Source: Nannocystis exedens (lineage in GTDB: Bacteria; Myxococcota_A; Polyangia; Polyangiales; Polyangiaceae). Taken from it: 57,081 nucleotides of DNA. Each line of letters starts with the position of its first letter. Position 1 is the stretch's first letter. The notes beneath the pieces are model-generated. The model worked only from the letters and a program-made list of their open reading frames with translations. It was not told the DNA's origin and ran no database searches. Shown here in pieces: positions 1 through 8,465 of this stretch. The DNA lies in the NCBI GenBank assembly GCA_945861885.1, contig CAMAVR010000016.1, forward strand, positions 1 through 57,081, in the 5' to 3' direction. The translations under genes were made by a program, and so were the position numbers.

Positions 1-2
1 CT

Positions 3-200
3 GGCAAGCAGTCGAAGCCGGACAAGCGGCGGTACTATCTGTCGTCACGTGGCTCGGCGACCGAGTCGGCGGCGCTGATCGACATCTGCTTAAGGCTCAG
101 TCTTCTGGATGCGAATGAGCATAAGAAGGGCAAAGAAATGCTCGTGCGCCTCGTTTCGATGCTCATCAAGCTCGGGCAGGCTTGCGAAGAAGCGGCCTAA
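3..200 (+). CDS. four helix bundle protein, 3' part only (5' end outside window)
   Basis: Frame 3 is open from the window edge to a TAA at 198-200 and gives 65 residues. Residues such as RYYLSSRGSATESAALIDIC and the following EMLVRLVSMLIKL pattern match the second half of the small 'four helix bundle protein' family (related to proteins found in 23S rRNA intervening sequences): an invariant GSA.E..A-type helix, a short turn, then an amphipathic last helix. The family's usual length is about 115-130 residues, so roughly half is missing on the left. Function in the family is not settled; the fold is an all-helical bundle that oligomerises. Its stop codon lies within a few bases of the start of transposase homology on the other strand, so the last residues may be altered by that junction. 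Confidence 0.7.
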   Translation, partial: GKQSKPDKRRYYLSSRGSATESAALIDICLRLSLLDANEHKKGKEMLVRLVSMLIKLGQACEEAA

Positions 201-204
201 ATTC

Positions 205-441
205 GGAGCCACAAAAGGGCGCAGCCAATGGCTTCGCCCAGCGATCGAAGCGATTGAGGACCGTTTGCCATGGGCCAAAGTCGTCGGGCAAATCACGCCA
301 CGGAACACCGGTTCGACGCCACCACAGCACGGCTTCGATGAAGTTGTGGTTGTCCTTCGGCGGACGACCTCGTCCTCGCTTGGAGGTGAGTACTGCCTCT
401 ACTTTTGCCCACTGCGCATCGCTTAACTGTTTTCGTACCAT
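205..441 (-). pseudogene. IS5-family transposase remnant, N-terminal part, frameshifted
   Basis: From an ATG at 441 the minus strand encodes a typical IS5/IS1182-type orfA start: a short 'LSDAQWAKVEAVL' helix, then GRGRPPKDN, then GVPWRDLPDDFGPWQTVLNRFDRWA, the DUF4096-like N-terminal region. After the RW motif near 235 the frame with homology changes: the expected 'xHWLRPF' follows in the neighbouring frame. All similarity stops near 205, so the DDE catalytic part is absent. It is therefore a dead fragment. A GTG upstream (462) could extend the reading frame, but family members start at the ATG. It abuts the four-helix-bundle gene stop at 200. No terminal inverted repeat was recognised. Confidence 0.75.
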
Positions 442-527
442 TGCGATTTGCCGATTAAGCACACAATGAATGCGATTAAAATAGGTGAATTGTATTGTCT
501 CAGGTTGGCAGCTTTGGCCTCAAAAAA

Positions 528-560
528 CCGGGCACGTTTACGGGCACGGGCACGTTTACG
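528..560. repeat. half copy of the GGGCACGTTTACGG dispersed repeat
   Basis: Here GGGCACGTTTACGG is followed by GCACGGGCACGTTTACG. The 33 bases are identical to part of the right arm of the long palindrome at 28514-28609. Only one arm is present, so no strong hairpin forms. The rest of 442-646 shows no gene and no other clear signal. Confidence 0.8.
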
Positions 561-646
561 TGGGCAGATCAGATTTTGAGATCACGGCCTAGATCCTATT
601 AAAACAGATGGTCGCCACCGTGATAGTGAGCTGCACGCCGATTTAG

Positions 647-705
647 GAAAGGCGTTGGGTTTCAGCCGATACCTTCGCGGTCTCGGCTGAAACCCGACGC
701 CTTTC
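647..705 (-). terminator. strong hairpin at the 3' end of the nuo operon
   Basis: Two 23-base arms (647-669 and 683-705) pair with a single G-T mismatch around a 13-base loop. The arm carries GGCGTTGGGTTTCAGCCGA. The hairpin starts at the nuoI stop codon, so it is placed to end transcription of the complex I operon. There is only a short T-rich tail, so the call rests on stem strength and position. A related hairpin lies at 13793-13829. Confidence 0.65.
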
Positions 706-1367
706 TAGTGGCTGCGCTCCCGATCGATACCCGGGTGCGTTTTTTCGCCCGGCTCGTGGCGCGGATTCTCCGTTTTATGCGAGCCGTCGCGCCCTGCGAA
801 CGACATTAGGAGCCCCTTGTCGTAGATGAACTGGTCGCGCGAATCGTACGGCGTTGCGTGGACGCCCGTGTCCATCCGGATCGCGTCGCATGGGCACGCT
901 TCGACGCAAAATCCGCAGAAAATACAGCGCAATTCGTCGATCACGAACCTCACCGGGAAGCGCTCGTAACCTCGCCGCTTGTCGCCCTCGGGGTACTCGC
1001 CCGCTTCGATGAAGATACACTGCGCGGGGCATGCGGTTGAACAACATAGGCATGCCACGCATCGCGGGCTCCCGTCGTCGCGCGCCATCAGCCGGTGAAG
1101 GCCGCGGAAGCGCTCTGGGTATGGCCGCTTCTGCTCGGGGTAGCTGATCGTCGTGATCCCTTTATCGAGCCGCTGCGTCACCGGGTCGGGGCGATCGTTT
1201 TTCCACATCTCTTTCGTGTTGCGGAAAAAGTGCCTCATCGACTCGCCTACCCCGCGAATAATTTCGGGGATATACGACTGGTTCGAAAGCGAACGCTCGG
1301 CGTGCTTCACGACAACTGGCGTGAATGGCGTCGCCCGCTTTTTTGGAAATGCTGCTGCTTGCGTCAT
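705..1367 (-). CDS. nuoI: NADH-quinone oxidoreductase subunit I
   Basis: Subunit I carries the two [4Fe-4S] clusters N6a and N6b that pass electrons to NuoB at the membrane arm junction. Both ferredoxin motifs are intact: C103-C106-C109-C113 (CVACLCCSTACP) and C148-C151-C154-C158 (CIFCGFCVEACP). The protein has 220 residues, slightly longer than the usual 160-200 because of a basic N-terminal stretch and a charged C-terminal tail. It is the last gene of the operon, 12 bases after nuoH, and is followed directly by the terminator hairpin. nuoJ-N do not follow and must be elsewhere if complex I is complete. Confidence 0.95.
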   Translation of the reverse strand: MTQAAAFPKKRATPFTPVVVKHAERSLSNQSYIPEIIRGVGESMRHFFRNTKEMWKNDRPDPVTQRLDKGITTISYPEQKRPYPERFRGLHRLMARDDGSPRCVACLCCSTACPAQCIFIEAGEYPEGDKRRGYERFPVRFVIDELRCIFCGFCVEACPCDAIRMDTGVHATPYDSRDQFIYDKGLLMSFAGRDGSHKTENPRHEPGEKTHPGIDRERSH

Positions 1368-1379
1368 CGTACGCTCCTT

Positions 1380-2771
1380 TTATGCCTGCATCCGTGGGGA
1401 GCGCGGTGTCCCCCCGAAGCGCTGCGCGAGTTTTGCTGTCGAACCGACGACCCATGATGTGCGCCTCGTTGGCCTGATAAGCCCGATGACGATCGACAGT
1501 ACGAAGTACGTGATCGCGATGGCAACCACTGCCTGCGTCAAATCGCCGATCATTTGGAGCGTATTGCCGAGGACCGGGCCTGCGTGATCGAGAAGCAGGT
1601 AGACAACCCCCGTCACAAGAATATTCGCAAGCGAGAGCGGGAGCAGAATGCGCCAGCACAGCTTCATTAGCTGATCGTACCGGAATCGCGGCAGACTCCA
1701 GCGCACGAAACACTGAATCCAGCACAAAAAGAGCACTTTTCCGAAGAATGTGCAGACCTGAATCGCCGTGACCGTCAAGTGATTCATCGGCAGCTGAAGC
1801 GCGCGCCATGTGCCGATGTCGATCGTTAGCCCGTCGCGGTGAAGAAACGGAAGCTGCCACCCGCCGAGAAAGATCGTGACCAAGAGCATCGAACTCGTGA
1901 CCACTTCCATGTATTCGGCAAAGTAAAACATGCCGAACTTCATCCCCGAATATTCGGTGAAATAGCCCGATACGAGCTCGCTCTCGGCCTCAGGTAGGTC
2001 GAAGGGGATTCGCTTTGATTCGGCGACCGCCGCCATAAAAAACATAAAAAACGCGAGCGGCTGAATGAAAATCCCCCACGCGTGATCGCCCTGCCAGCGC
2101 ACCATGTCGCCCATGCGCACCGAGCCGTAGATCATCAACGCGCCGACGAGCGACATCCCAATCGTCACTTCGTAGCTGACCATTTGGCTTGCCGCGCGAA
2201 GAGCGCCGAGAAGCGAAAATTTATTGTCGCTGCTCCAACCGGCAAGCGCGGCGCCGACAATCCCCTGCCCGGCCAGCGCGAACACATAGAGTATACCGAC
2301 GTTGAGCGACGCGACTTGGAGATCGATCGCCGCAATGCCGCCACGGGCGACCGGAATGAGGCACGAGCCGTAACGCGGAACAGCCGGAAACAGCAGCGAA
2401 CCGGTGTCGGTCGTCCGCCATAGATCATCGACGCACAGCTTGTCGCCAAACGGAATCACCGCGATCAGCGCGAGCACCGGCGCCATCACCAAAATCGGCG
2501 CGACAGCGAACAAGAGCTTGTCGCCGCGCGGCGGAATAAAATCTTCTTTGAAAAAGAACTTTACGCCGTCGGCCAGCGGATGAAGAAGCCCGCCGAGACG
2601 AAACTCGATGCCGAACACTTTGATCACCGCTCGATTCGGACCGATGCGATCTTGAATCATCGCGCTCTGACGGCGATCGAGCCAAGTTAGCAGCCCTCCT
2701 ACATTGAAGAGGAAGCCGACCATAATCAGAATTTTTACGACCGCCCAAATCGTTTCGGAGAGAGACATCAT
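1380..2771 (-). CDS. nuoH: NADH-quinone oxidoreductase subunit H
   Basis: Membrane subunit that forms most of the quinone-binding chamber of complex I. Hallmarks are LTWLDRRQSAMIQDRIGPNR near the N terminus, PLADGVKFFFKED, and 'FDLPEAESELVSGYFTEYSGMKFGMFYFAEY' spread over the middle loop, together with about eight hydrophobic segments. At 463 residues it is longer than the roughly 330 of E. coli, owing to extra sequence in the first third (around GDKLCVDDLWRTT) and a long tail. An earlier in-frame start at 2873 would overlap nuoG by 88 bases and add non-homologous sequence. The ATG at 2771 (ATGATG, preceded by a weak GAGAT) starts just before the first membrane helix and is preferred. Confidence 0.93.
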   Translation of the reverse strand: MMSLSETIWAVVKILIMVGFLFNVGGLLTWLDRRQSAMIQDRIGPNRAVIKVFGIEFRLGGLLHPLADGVKFFFKEDFIPPRGDKLLFAVAPILVMAPVLALIAVIPFGDKLCVDDLWRTTDTGSLLFPAVPRYGSCLIPVARGGIAAIDLQVASLNVGILYVFALAGQGIVGAALAGWSSDNKFSLLGALRAASQMVSYEVTIGMSLVGALMIYGSVRMGDMVRWQGDHAWGIFIQPLAFFMFFMAAVAESKRIPFDLPEAESELVSGYFTEYSGMKFGMFYFAEYMEVVTSSMLLVTIFLGGWQLPFLHRDGLTIDIGTWRALQLPMNHLTVTAIQVCTFFGKVLFLCWIQCFVRWSLPRFRYDQLMKLCWRILLPLSLANILVTGVVYLLLDHAGPVLGNTLQMIGDLTQAVVAIAITYFVLSIVIGLIRPTRRTSWVVGSTAKLAQRFGGTPRSPRMQA

Positions 2772-2785
2772 ATTCAGATCTCGAT

Positions 2786-4387
2786 TTACGATTCCGTTTG
2801 AGTTGATGAGGTCGCGGTTTGCGCCGGCACTTCGGAGCTCAAACGTGTGCGAATTTGCTTCAATTCGCCCCACTGGGGGTTAAGCCCGAGCGAGCGCGCG
2901 ACGTGTGCGATTTGCGTCCATGCCGGGGCGGCGCCGCCGATCGGTTCGAGCGCTTTGTCGGCGACTTGGCGAATCCCTTTCGCGTTCACGTACGTCCCCG
3001 AAGCCTCGGCCCACGTTGTCGCTGGGAGCACGACTGTCGCCGCGCGCGTGAGTGGACCGTCGTGCGCCGCGATCGTCACCATCGCCTGCAGCTTTTCGAA
3101 TGCCGGTTCGCCGTCGTGATGATCGAGTGGCGCTTCGCCTCCGAGCGCGATCACGTGTGTCGCTCGGCCGGCGCGAATGTCGGTCACCAGATCGGCAAAC
3201 GACTTCGCGTCGCGCGCGAGCGCTGCCACCCCTTCGCGGTTCGGGTTTTTGTCGCGATGGATTAGAATCTTGTCTTCGTAACCGTCTGGCAGGCCCGACA
3301 CGTAAAACGAAGTCGTGCCAAGTAACGTTTTCGCCAATTCGCGAAGCGCCCAGTTATCTTCGAGCGAATGCTGCGCCGAAAACACGACCGCCACCGAATT
3401 CGGTGAAACGCCTGCAAACGCTTGTTTTATAGCCTGAAGTGCTGCTGACGCCGACACCGTCTTCCCTTGAAGGCGCGGTTCGCTCACGCGATCTTCGTGG
3501 ATGCGGCGGTAGCTCAACATCCCCTCGTCGCACATCCAATATTTGTTGACCTGCTCGTTGTCGCGCGGGCGATGGCGATACGCGCGGTTGTAGCGCGGGT
3601 CGTAGTCGAGATACGAATTGCAGCCGGTCGCGCACCCTTGGCAAATGCTCTTCGCCGTGCGGAGAAACCAGACGCGCGCTTTGAAGCGAAAATCTTTCGT
3701 CGTCAGCGCGCCGACCGGGCAAACATGCTCGGTCATGAACGTGTAGTGCCCCGTGAGCGCGTGGCCGTCGGCGACGCAAATCTCGTTGTGATTGCCTCGC
3801 TCGCGCATCTCGAGCACCGGGTCGTGCGCCACTTCGTCCATGAAACGGATGCAGCGCGTGCACATGACGCAGCGCTCGGCATCGTACACGATCGTCGGGC
3901 CAAACACGACCGCTTTTGGCTTGTGAACAGGCTCGTCGCCCATCCGCTTTTTGAAGCGGCCGTACTCGAGCCAATAGTCTTGCAGTTTGCACTCGCCCGA
4001 CTGATCGCAAATCGGACAATCGACCGGGTGATTCAGCAGCAGAAACTCTTGTACCGCTTTGCGCGCGACGGCGACATTTTCGCTCGCATTCGACTGAATT
4101 TCGGCCCCTTCGGTCGCGGCCATTTGGCACGCCGGCTGAAGCTTCGGCTTTCGCACGGTGCGATAATCTTGAAGTGTCGCGTCCCATTCGAGAATGTCGA
4201 GCAGCGGCGAACGCTGCGTCGCACTCGGCATCACTTCGATGAGACACATGCGGCAATTGGCCGCGATTGACAGGCCTGGGTGCCAGCAATAGTGCGGTAT
4301 CTCAATACCAACGCGCGCGGCAGCAGCGATAATCGTGTCGCCCGTCTCAAACGGAATCTCTTTGCCGTCAAGCTTAAAGGTCGGCAT
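2786..4387 (-). CDS. nuoG: NADH-quinone oxidoreductase subunit G, short form
   Basis: Iron-sulfur subunit of the peripheral arm. Visible ligands are C34/C45/C48/C87 for the [2Fe-2S] cluster N1b, H120-C124-C127-C133 for N5 (HPVDCPICDQSGEC), C173/C176/C179/C223 for N4-type ferredoxin ligands, and C249/C252/C256/C286 for a further cluster in the molybdopterin-like domain. At 533 residues it is clearly shorter than most NuoG (about 680-910); the molybdopterin-oxidoreductase-like region after residue 300 is compressed but keeps the 'VLPATTWAEASGTYVNAKG' end motif. It starts 11 bases after nuoD, where nuoE and nuoF normally lie. The tail from about 505 is polar and Ser/Thr-rich. Confidence 0.92.
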   Translation of the reverse strand: MPTFKLDGKEIPFETGDTIIAAAARVGIEIPHYCWHPGLSIAANCRMCLIEVMPSATQRSPLLDILEWDATLQDYRTVRKPKLQPACQMAATEGAEIQSNASENVAVARKAVQEFLLLNHPVDCPICDQSGECKLQDYWLEYGRFKKRMGDEPVHKPKAVVFGPTIVYDAERCVMCTRCIRFMDEVAHDPVLEMRERGNHNEICVADGHALTGHYTFMTEHVCPVGALTTKDFRFKARVWFLRTAKSICQGCATGCNSYLDYDPRYNRAYRHRPRDNEQVNKYWMCDEGMLSYRRIHEDRVSEPRLQGKTVSASAALQAIKQAFAGVSPNSVAVVFSAQHSLEDNWALRELAKTLLGTTSFYVSGLPDGYEDKILIHRDKNPNREGVAALARDAKSFADLVTDIRAGRATHVIALGGEAPLDHHDGEPAFEKLQAMVTIAAHDGPLTRAATVVLPATTWAEASGTYVNAKGIRQVADKALEPIGGAAPAWTQIAHVARSLGLNPQWGELKQIRTRLSSEVPAQTATSSTQTES

Positions 4388-4398
4388 GTGGGTCTCTC

Positions 4399-5613
4399 TT
4401 AGTGATCACATTCGCCGCCGATCATGTTTAGCGAGCCGAATGTTGGTACTACGTCGCTTATCATTCGCCCGGTGATTAGGCCGCCCAGCCCTGCGGTCGA
4501 TAGGAATGATGGTGGGCGGACGCGCACTCGGTATGGGGTGCCGCTGCCGTCGGAGATTAGATAGAACCCTAACTCGCCGTTCCCCGCTTCGGTGTACGAA
4601 TAGACTTCGCCGGCGGGGACTTTGGCCCCTTCCATGATGAGCTTGAAGTGCTGAATCGTCGCTTCGATCGTCGTGTATACGGCCTCTTTTTCGGGGAGCA
4701 CGACCCACGGATTGTCGACCGACACGGGCCCCGACTTTGGCATTCGCTCGAGGCACTGCTCGATGATGCGCTTCGATTGGCGAATCTCTGCGAGACGCAC
4801 AAGAAAGCGATCGAGCGTATCGCCGCTTTTGCCGACCGGAACGTCGAAGTCGACTTCGTCGTACTTCAAGTACGGGTGCGCTTTTCGGATGTCGTAGGCG
4901 ACACCGCTCGCGCGAAGACACGGCCCCGTCCACCCGAGCGACAGCGCGTCGGCTCCGCTGATTTTACCGACGTTCTCCAATCGATCGACGAAGATGCGGT
5001 TGTTGAGGAGCATCTTCTCCCCCTCTTCGACGATATTGATGATCGCACCGAGCGCGCCGTGGCACATCTCCGCGAATGCGTCGGTTGGTGGCCGCGCCAT
5101 CCCCCCGATGCGCCCGAACGAGTGCGTTAGCCGTGCGCCAGTCTCTTCTTCGAGAATGTCCCACACCATCTCGCGGGCTTTTAGGAACCACAAAAACGGC
5201 GTAAAAGCGCCCAATTCCATCGCCATGGCGCCGTCGCATGTGAGATGGTCGGAGATGCGCGCGAGCTCGCCAAGCGCCATGCGATACCACTGGCATCGCT
5301 CGGGGACTTGAATTCCGCATAGTTTTTCGACAGCGAGCGCATAGCCGACGTTGTTCAACATCGGCGACACGTAATTGAGGCGGTCGACGTACGGGAACAC
5401 TTGCGCCCATGTGCCGCGCTCACACATCTTTTCGAAGCCGCGATGCAAATAGCCGATCTGCACGTCGGCTTTCACGATCGTCTCGCCGCTCAGCTCGAGA
5501 ACGATGCGGACCGTCCCGTGCATGGCGGGGTGCGCCGGCCCCATGTTGAGGTGCATCGGGTCGCTCGGCAGCTCGAGAGCGCCGTCTTCTAATTCGGTAT
5601 CAAGTGGTTCCAT
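4399..5613 (-). CDS. nuoD: NADH-quinone oxidoreductase subunit D
   Basis: The 49-kDa-type subunit, which with NuoB forms the quinone reduction site. Recognisable family blocks are [56 protein letters not shown] and the C-terminal '[38 protein letters not shown]'. Length 404 is normal for a separate (not NuoCD-fused) subunit. Its start lies inside the end of nuoC (14-base overlap), which suggests translational coupling. The nickel-binding cysteines of the related hydrogenases are absent, as expected for complex I. Confidence 0.96.
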   Translation of the reverse strand: MEPLDTELEDGALELPSDPMHLNMGPAHPAMHGTVRIVLELSGETIVKADVQIGYLHRGFEKMCERGTWAQVFPYVDRLNYVSPMLNNVGYALAVEKLCGIQVPERCQWYRMALGELARISDHLTCDGAMAMELGAFTPFLWFLKAREMVWDILEEETGARLTHSFGRIGGMARPPTDAFAEMCHGALGAIINIVEEGEKMLLNNRIFVDRLENVGKISGADALSLGWTGPCLRASGVAYDIRKAHPYLKYDEVDFDVPVGKSGDTLDRFLVRLAEIRQSKRIIEQCLERMPKSGPVSVDNPWVVLPEKEAVYTTIEATIQHFKLIMEGAKVPAGEVYSYTEAGNGELGFYLISDGSGTPYRVRVRPPSFLSTAGLGGLITGRMISDVVPTFGSLNMIGGECDH

Positions 5614-6187
5614 GCGTGTCCCACACTTTTCTTCCGAAGCTCATCCCTTCGTCGGGACCGAACGGCTCTAGTTTGCCGAGCGGTAGACCGGCTTCTTCTT
5701 CGGTGCGATATGCGATGAGCGGCTCGGTTTTTTGCGCCGGATAATCTTTGCGGAGCGGAAAGCCGGTAAATTCTGGGTACATCAAGATGCGCCTGAGATC
5801 CGGGTGCCCTTCGAACTTGATGCCAAACATGTCGAATGTTTCCCGCTCGAGCCAATCGGCTCCGCGCCACAACGATGTTAGCGAATCGATTTTTGCGTGG
5901 TTCCCCTCGTCGTCGCCGATGCGAGCTTTTACGCGAATGCGGTGTGCGTGCGTCACCGAATAAAGATGAAGCACGACGTCGAATCGAGGCGTGCGCTCCG
6001 GGTAATCGACCCCGCACAAATCGACAAATAGCTCAAACGACATCGCCGGATCGTCGCGAAGAAACGCTCCAATCGCTTTCCAACTATCAGAAGCAACAAC
6101 GGCTGTGTCGTCTCCGAAATTGGAATGCGTTTCGAGAATTGCCGCGCCAAATCGCGCTTTTAGAGCATCGAGTACGCTCTGGCTCAT
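5600..6187 (-). CDS. nuoC: NADH-quinone oxidoreductase subunit C
   Basis: The 30-kDa-type subunit of the peripheral arm; structural, with no cofactor. The signature '[23 protein letters not shown]' and 'FPLRKDYP' (residues about 115-150) are clear. Length 195 is typical. It overlaps nuoB by 4 bases (ATGA) and nuoD by 14, so nuoB-C-D are packed as one translational unit. Confidence 0.95.
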   Translation of the reverse strand: MSQSVLDALKARFGAAILETHSNFGDDTAVVASDSWKAIGAFLRDDPAMSFELFVDLCGVDYPERTPRFDVVLHLYSVTHAHRIRVKARIGDDEGNHAKIDSLTSLWRGADWLERETFDMFGIKFEGHPDLRRILMYPEFTGFPLRKDYPAQKTEPLIAYRTEEEAGLPLGKLEPFGPDEGMSFGRKVWDTHGTT

Positions 6188-6795
6188 CGCTGCCCCTCCT
6201 TTTTGGCCGAAGGGACGCCGAGCTGAACGAGGCCCATCGCCGGATCTTGGCGTGGCTTCACGATGCCTGGCGTGCGATCGCCTCGCGCGATTTTATCTTG
6301 CAAAAGTAGCAGCCCATCAAGCACAGCCTCGGGGCGCGGCGGACAACCAGGAACGTACACATCGCAGCGGATGATTTTATCGATCCCCGCGACGGTCGTA
6401 TAATTGTCGTAAAAACCGCCCGAGCTTGCGCACGTGCCGAATGCTAGGACCCACTTTGGGTCCATCATCTGCTCGTAAATTCGGCGCAGTGCGGGCGCTT
6501 GGCGCTGGCTGATTGTGCCCACGACCCACAACAAATCGGCTTGCCGTGGCGAAAAACGCGGCGCTTCGGCCCCGAATCGCGCGACGTCAAACCGTGGGCT
6601 CGCGACCGCCATAAACTCCATCCCGCAGCAGGCCGTGACGAACGGATACTGGAAAAGCGAGTACTTTCGCGACCAATTGAGCATCGCGTCGAAACGCGTG
6701 ACGCCAAAGCCGGCCTCGGACCCTTCGATCGTGACCGAATGCCTTGGCCTTTGCAGCGCCGCAGGCGTGCCTGGCGGTGAATTCAGCTCTCCCAT
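6184..6795 (-). CDS. nuoB: NADH-quinone oxidoreductase subunit B
   Basis: Carries cluster N2, the last iron-sulfur centre before quinone. All four ligands are present in this start's numbering: the tandem C56-C57 (TACCGMEF), C122 (GTCASSGG) and C151 (PGCPPRPE). Length is 203 residues. A longer frame begins at 6906 but would lie across nuoA and adds unrelated basic sequence. The ATG at 6795 has AAAGGGCG upstream and overlaps the end of nuoA by 13 bases. Confidence 0.95.
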   Translation of the reverse strand: MGELNSPPGTPAALQRPRHSVTIEGSEAGFGVTRFDAMLNWSRKYSLFQYPFVTACCGMEFMAVASPRFDVARFGAEAPRFSPRQADLLWVVGTISQRQAPALRRIYEQMMDPKWVLAFGTCASSGGFYDNYTTVAGIDKIIRCDVYVPGCPPRPEAVLDGLLLLQDKIARGDRTPGIVKPRQDPAMGLVQLGVPSAKKEGQR

Positions 6796-7142
6796 TCGAG
6801 AGCGCCCTTTCTCCAAACGTACACGAGCGCGATAGCGACGACTGACAAAAAGCCGATCATCGATGCGAGCCCAAACCACCCGAGTTGCCGAAACTGTATG
6901 GCCCACGGATAAACAAAAACCGCTTCAATATCGAAAACGACGAATAAAATCGCCGTTAAATAGAACTTAACGCTCAGCTTCACGCCACGCGAGCCGACGC
7001 TGTCAGAGCCGCATTCAAACGGCATCATCTTCTCGGGCGTCGGGTTTTTGGGGCCGAGCACCGTCGCGAACGTGTAAAAAAGACCGGCGATCAGCGTTGC
7101 GATCGCGATAATCATGAACATTGGAGCGTAAGTGCTCAGCAT
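6783..7142 (-). CDS. nuoA: NADH-quinone oxidoreductase subunit A
   Basis: Small membrane subunit with three hydrophobic helices (about residues 8-28, 62-82 and 88-108). The conserved loop 'MPFECGSDSVGSRGVKLSVKFYLTAILFVVFDIEAVFVYPWA' between helices 1 and 2 is diagnostic and includes the quinone-access loop cysteine. Length 119 is typical. It is the first gene of the operon, about 90 bases downstream of the predicted transcription start. Confidence 0.96.
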   Translation of the reverse strand: MLSTYAPMFMIIAIATLIAGLFYTFATVLGPKNPTPEKMMPFECGSDSVGSRGVKLSVKFYLTAILFVVFDIEAVFVYPWAIQFRQLGWFGLASMIGFLSVVAIALVYVWRKGALEWES

Positions 7143-7237
7143 GATGGCAGGGCCTTGCTTCTCGTGGGTGTTCGGTCTGTGCGATGAATGGCGGTGGAGC
7201 GCTGAAAGCCGGCCATTTATGGCGAAACAGCGGCGTC

Positions 7238-7266
7238 TTTGTAGCCGCGGCGAGTTGAAGTGTCAA
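7238..7266 (-). promoter_or_regulatory. sigma70-type promoter for the nuo operon
   Basis: On the minus strand a perfect -35 box TTGACA (7266-7261) is followed after exactly 17 bases by TACAAA (7243-7238). It sits in the only spacer upstream of nuoA and points at it, leaving a 5' leader of about 90 bases. The match is among the best sigma70-like sites visible in the window. Transcription start is inferred near 7231. Confidence 0.65.
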
Positions 7267-7328
7267 TGCGACTTGGGCTGTTCCACCTGTAGCGGAAAGG
7301 TCGTTTGCACCAGCTGCGGGCTCATGTT

Positions 7329-8465
7329 TTATCGTTTTTCGCCGGCCACCCACGCTTTCCATGTGACCAGCGCGGTGCCTAGAGCGGCTTCGATCTTCGA
7401 CATCACGCCGGCCAAATCGTGCTCGGTTGCGACCGCTGACGCGTTGGCTTCGGTCGCAAGGGCCGCCATCGCTCTTCTCGCGCATGCGTATGCAGCGACG
7501 AAATGGCCTCGCTCGAAATACGCTTTTGCCAAAAGCGTGTGCGCAACGCACGATGAGCCGCCCACCGAGAGCGACCTTCGGAGCGGCGATATCGCTTCGC
7601 CGGCGCGCCCCGCTAGCATCATCGCTTCGCCGAGTTTGAGAAAGAGCAACGACATGAGCGCTGGGTCGGGCGCGTATTGAATCCCCACCCGAAAAACATC
7701 TTCGGCGAGCGTTGTGTCGCCCAATCGCAGATACGCTGTACCCAAGATTGAGAGGCCGCGCGAAATTTCATGACGTGCCTCTGGGCCGAGCGCCATCCCG
7801 TCGGGCGTTCTTAAAAAGATCGACAGCGGCGCCGGCCATGCGCCAAGCAGCGCGACAACTTCGTTCCATTCACTCTTGTTCGCTGCCGCTTCGGCGGTAT
7901 CGACGTCGCCCAAATTGATTGCGCTCGCACCGCTAGCCGTTTCGTCGAGCGCCTTTTGCACATGCTCGCGCATCCGCGCACGAAACGTTTCGAGTGGGAG
8001 CGTCTCGCTTTGGTCGTCGACCCAAACATCAACGAACGCTTCGGAATCGCCGAGAATGAGCCGCACCAACGAATAGCCAAAAAGCGGCGCCAAAAGCATA
8101 TAGCGCAAGCCGATGAACTGCTGAACCGAATCGTTATCAAAGCCACTCACAGGCGGCGGCGTCTGCGTGTCGTCGTCCTCTATGAGCAGCGCGGCTACGA
8201 CACGGCGACGAAACTCGACCAGAAGCAGTCGTTGTTGGTTCGGCGCCTCGCCGTCGTCAACAGTAAACTCGACGACCGTATTTTCGATCGTTCGTCGATC
8301 GACCGACAGCGCGACGATGCGAACTCCGACAATGACCGAAAACGCAAAAAAATGCGGACCGAGAATGTCGCACAACGCATTGAAGCTCGGCACGCTTTCG
8401 CCGAGTCGATCAAACCAGCCATCTGTGCGGATGGCATCGAGCGGTAGGGTTCGCGCGTCGCTCAT
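7329..8465 (-). CDS. TPR-containing cytosolic protein of unknown function
   Basis: 378 residues without signal peptide or membrane segment. The N-terminal 180 residues contain beta-rich sequence (LILGDSEAFVDVWVDDQSETLPL) with no family I recognise. From about residue 215 the sequence turns helical with TPR-like repeats (GLSILGTAYLRLGDTTLAEDVFRVGIQY, then LFLKLGEAMMLAGRAGEAISPLRRSL, then AHTLLAKAYFERGHFVAAYACARRAM). The ATG at 8465 overlaps the stop of the upstream DUF2400-type gene as ATGA, so the two are probably translated together; an earlier frame start at 8507 would overlap that gene further. Could be a regulator or scaffold; function unknown. Confidence 0.75.
   Translation of the reverse strand: MSDARTLPLDAIRTDGWFDRLGESVPSFNALCDILGPHFFAFSVIVGVRIVALSVDRRTIENTVVEFTVDDGEAPNQQRLLLVEFRRRVVAALLIEDDDTQTPPPVSGFDNDSVQQFIGLRYMLLAPLFGYSLVRLILGDSEAFVDVWVDDQSETLPLETFRARMREHVQKALDETASGASAINLGDVDTAEAAANKSEWNEVVALLGAWPAPLSIFLRTPDGMALGPEARHEISRGLSILGTAYLRLGDTTLAEDVFRVGIQYAPDPALMSLLFLKLGEAMMLAGRAGEAISPLRRSLSVGGSSCVAHTLLAKAYFERGHFVAAYACARRAMAALATEANASAVATEHDLAGVMSKIEAALGTALVTWKAWVAGEKR

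Noticed and set aside
2772..2873. Upstream extension of nuoH
   Set aside because: It would overlap nuoG by 88 bases and adds no homologous residues; the ATG at 2771 fits the first membrane helix.
7132..7680. Plus-strand frame with a CxCxxxCxxC set upstream of nuoA
   Set aside because: It runs antisense through the TPR gene and over the nuo promoter; the cysteines are clustered by chance in a GC-rich spacer and the rest lacks any fold signal.
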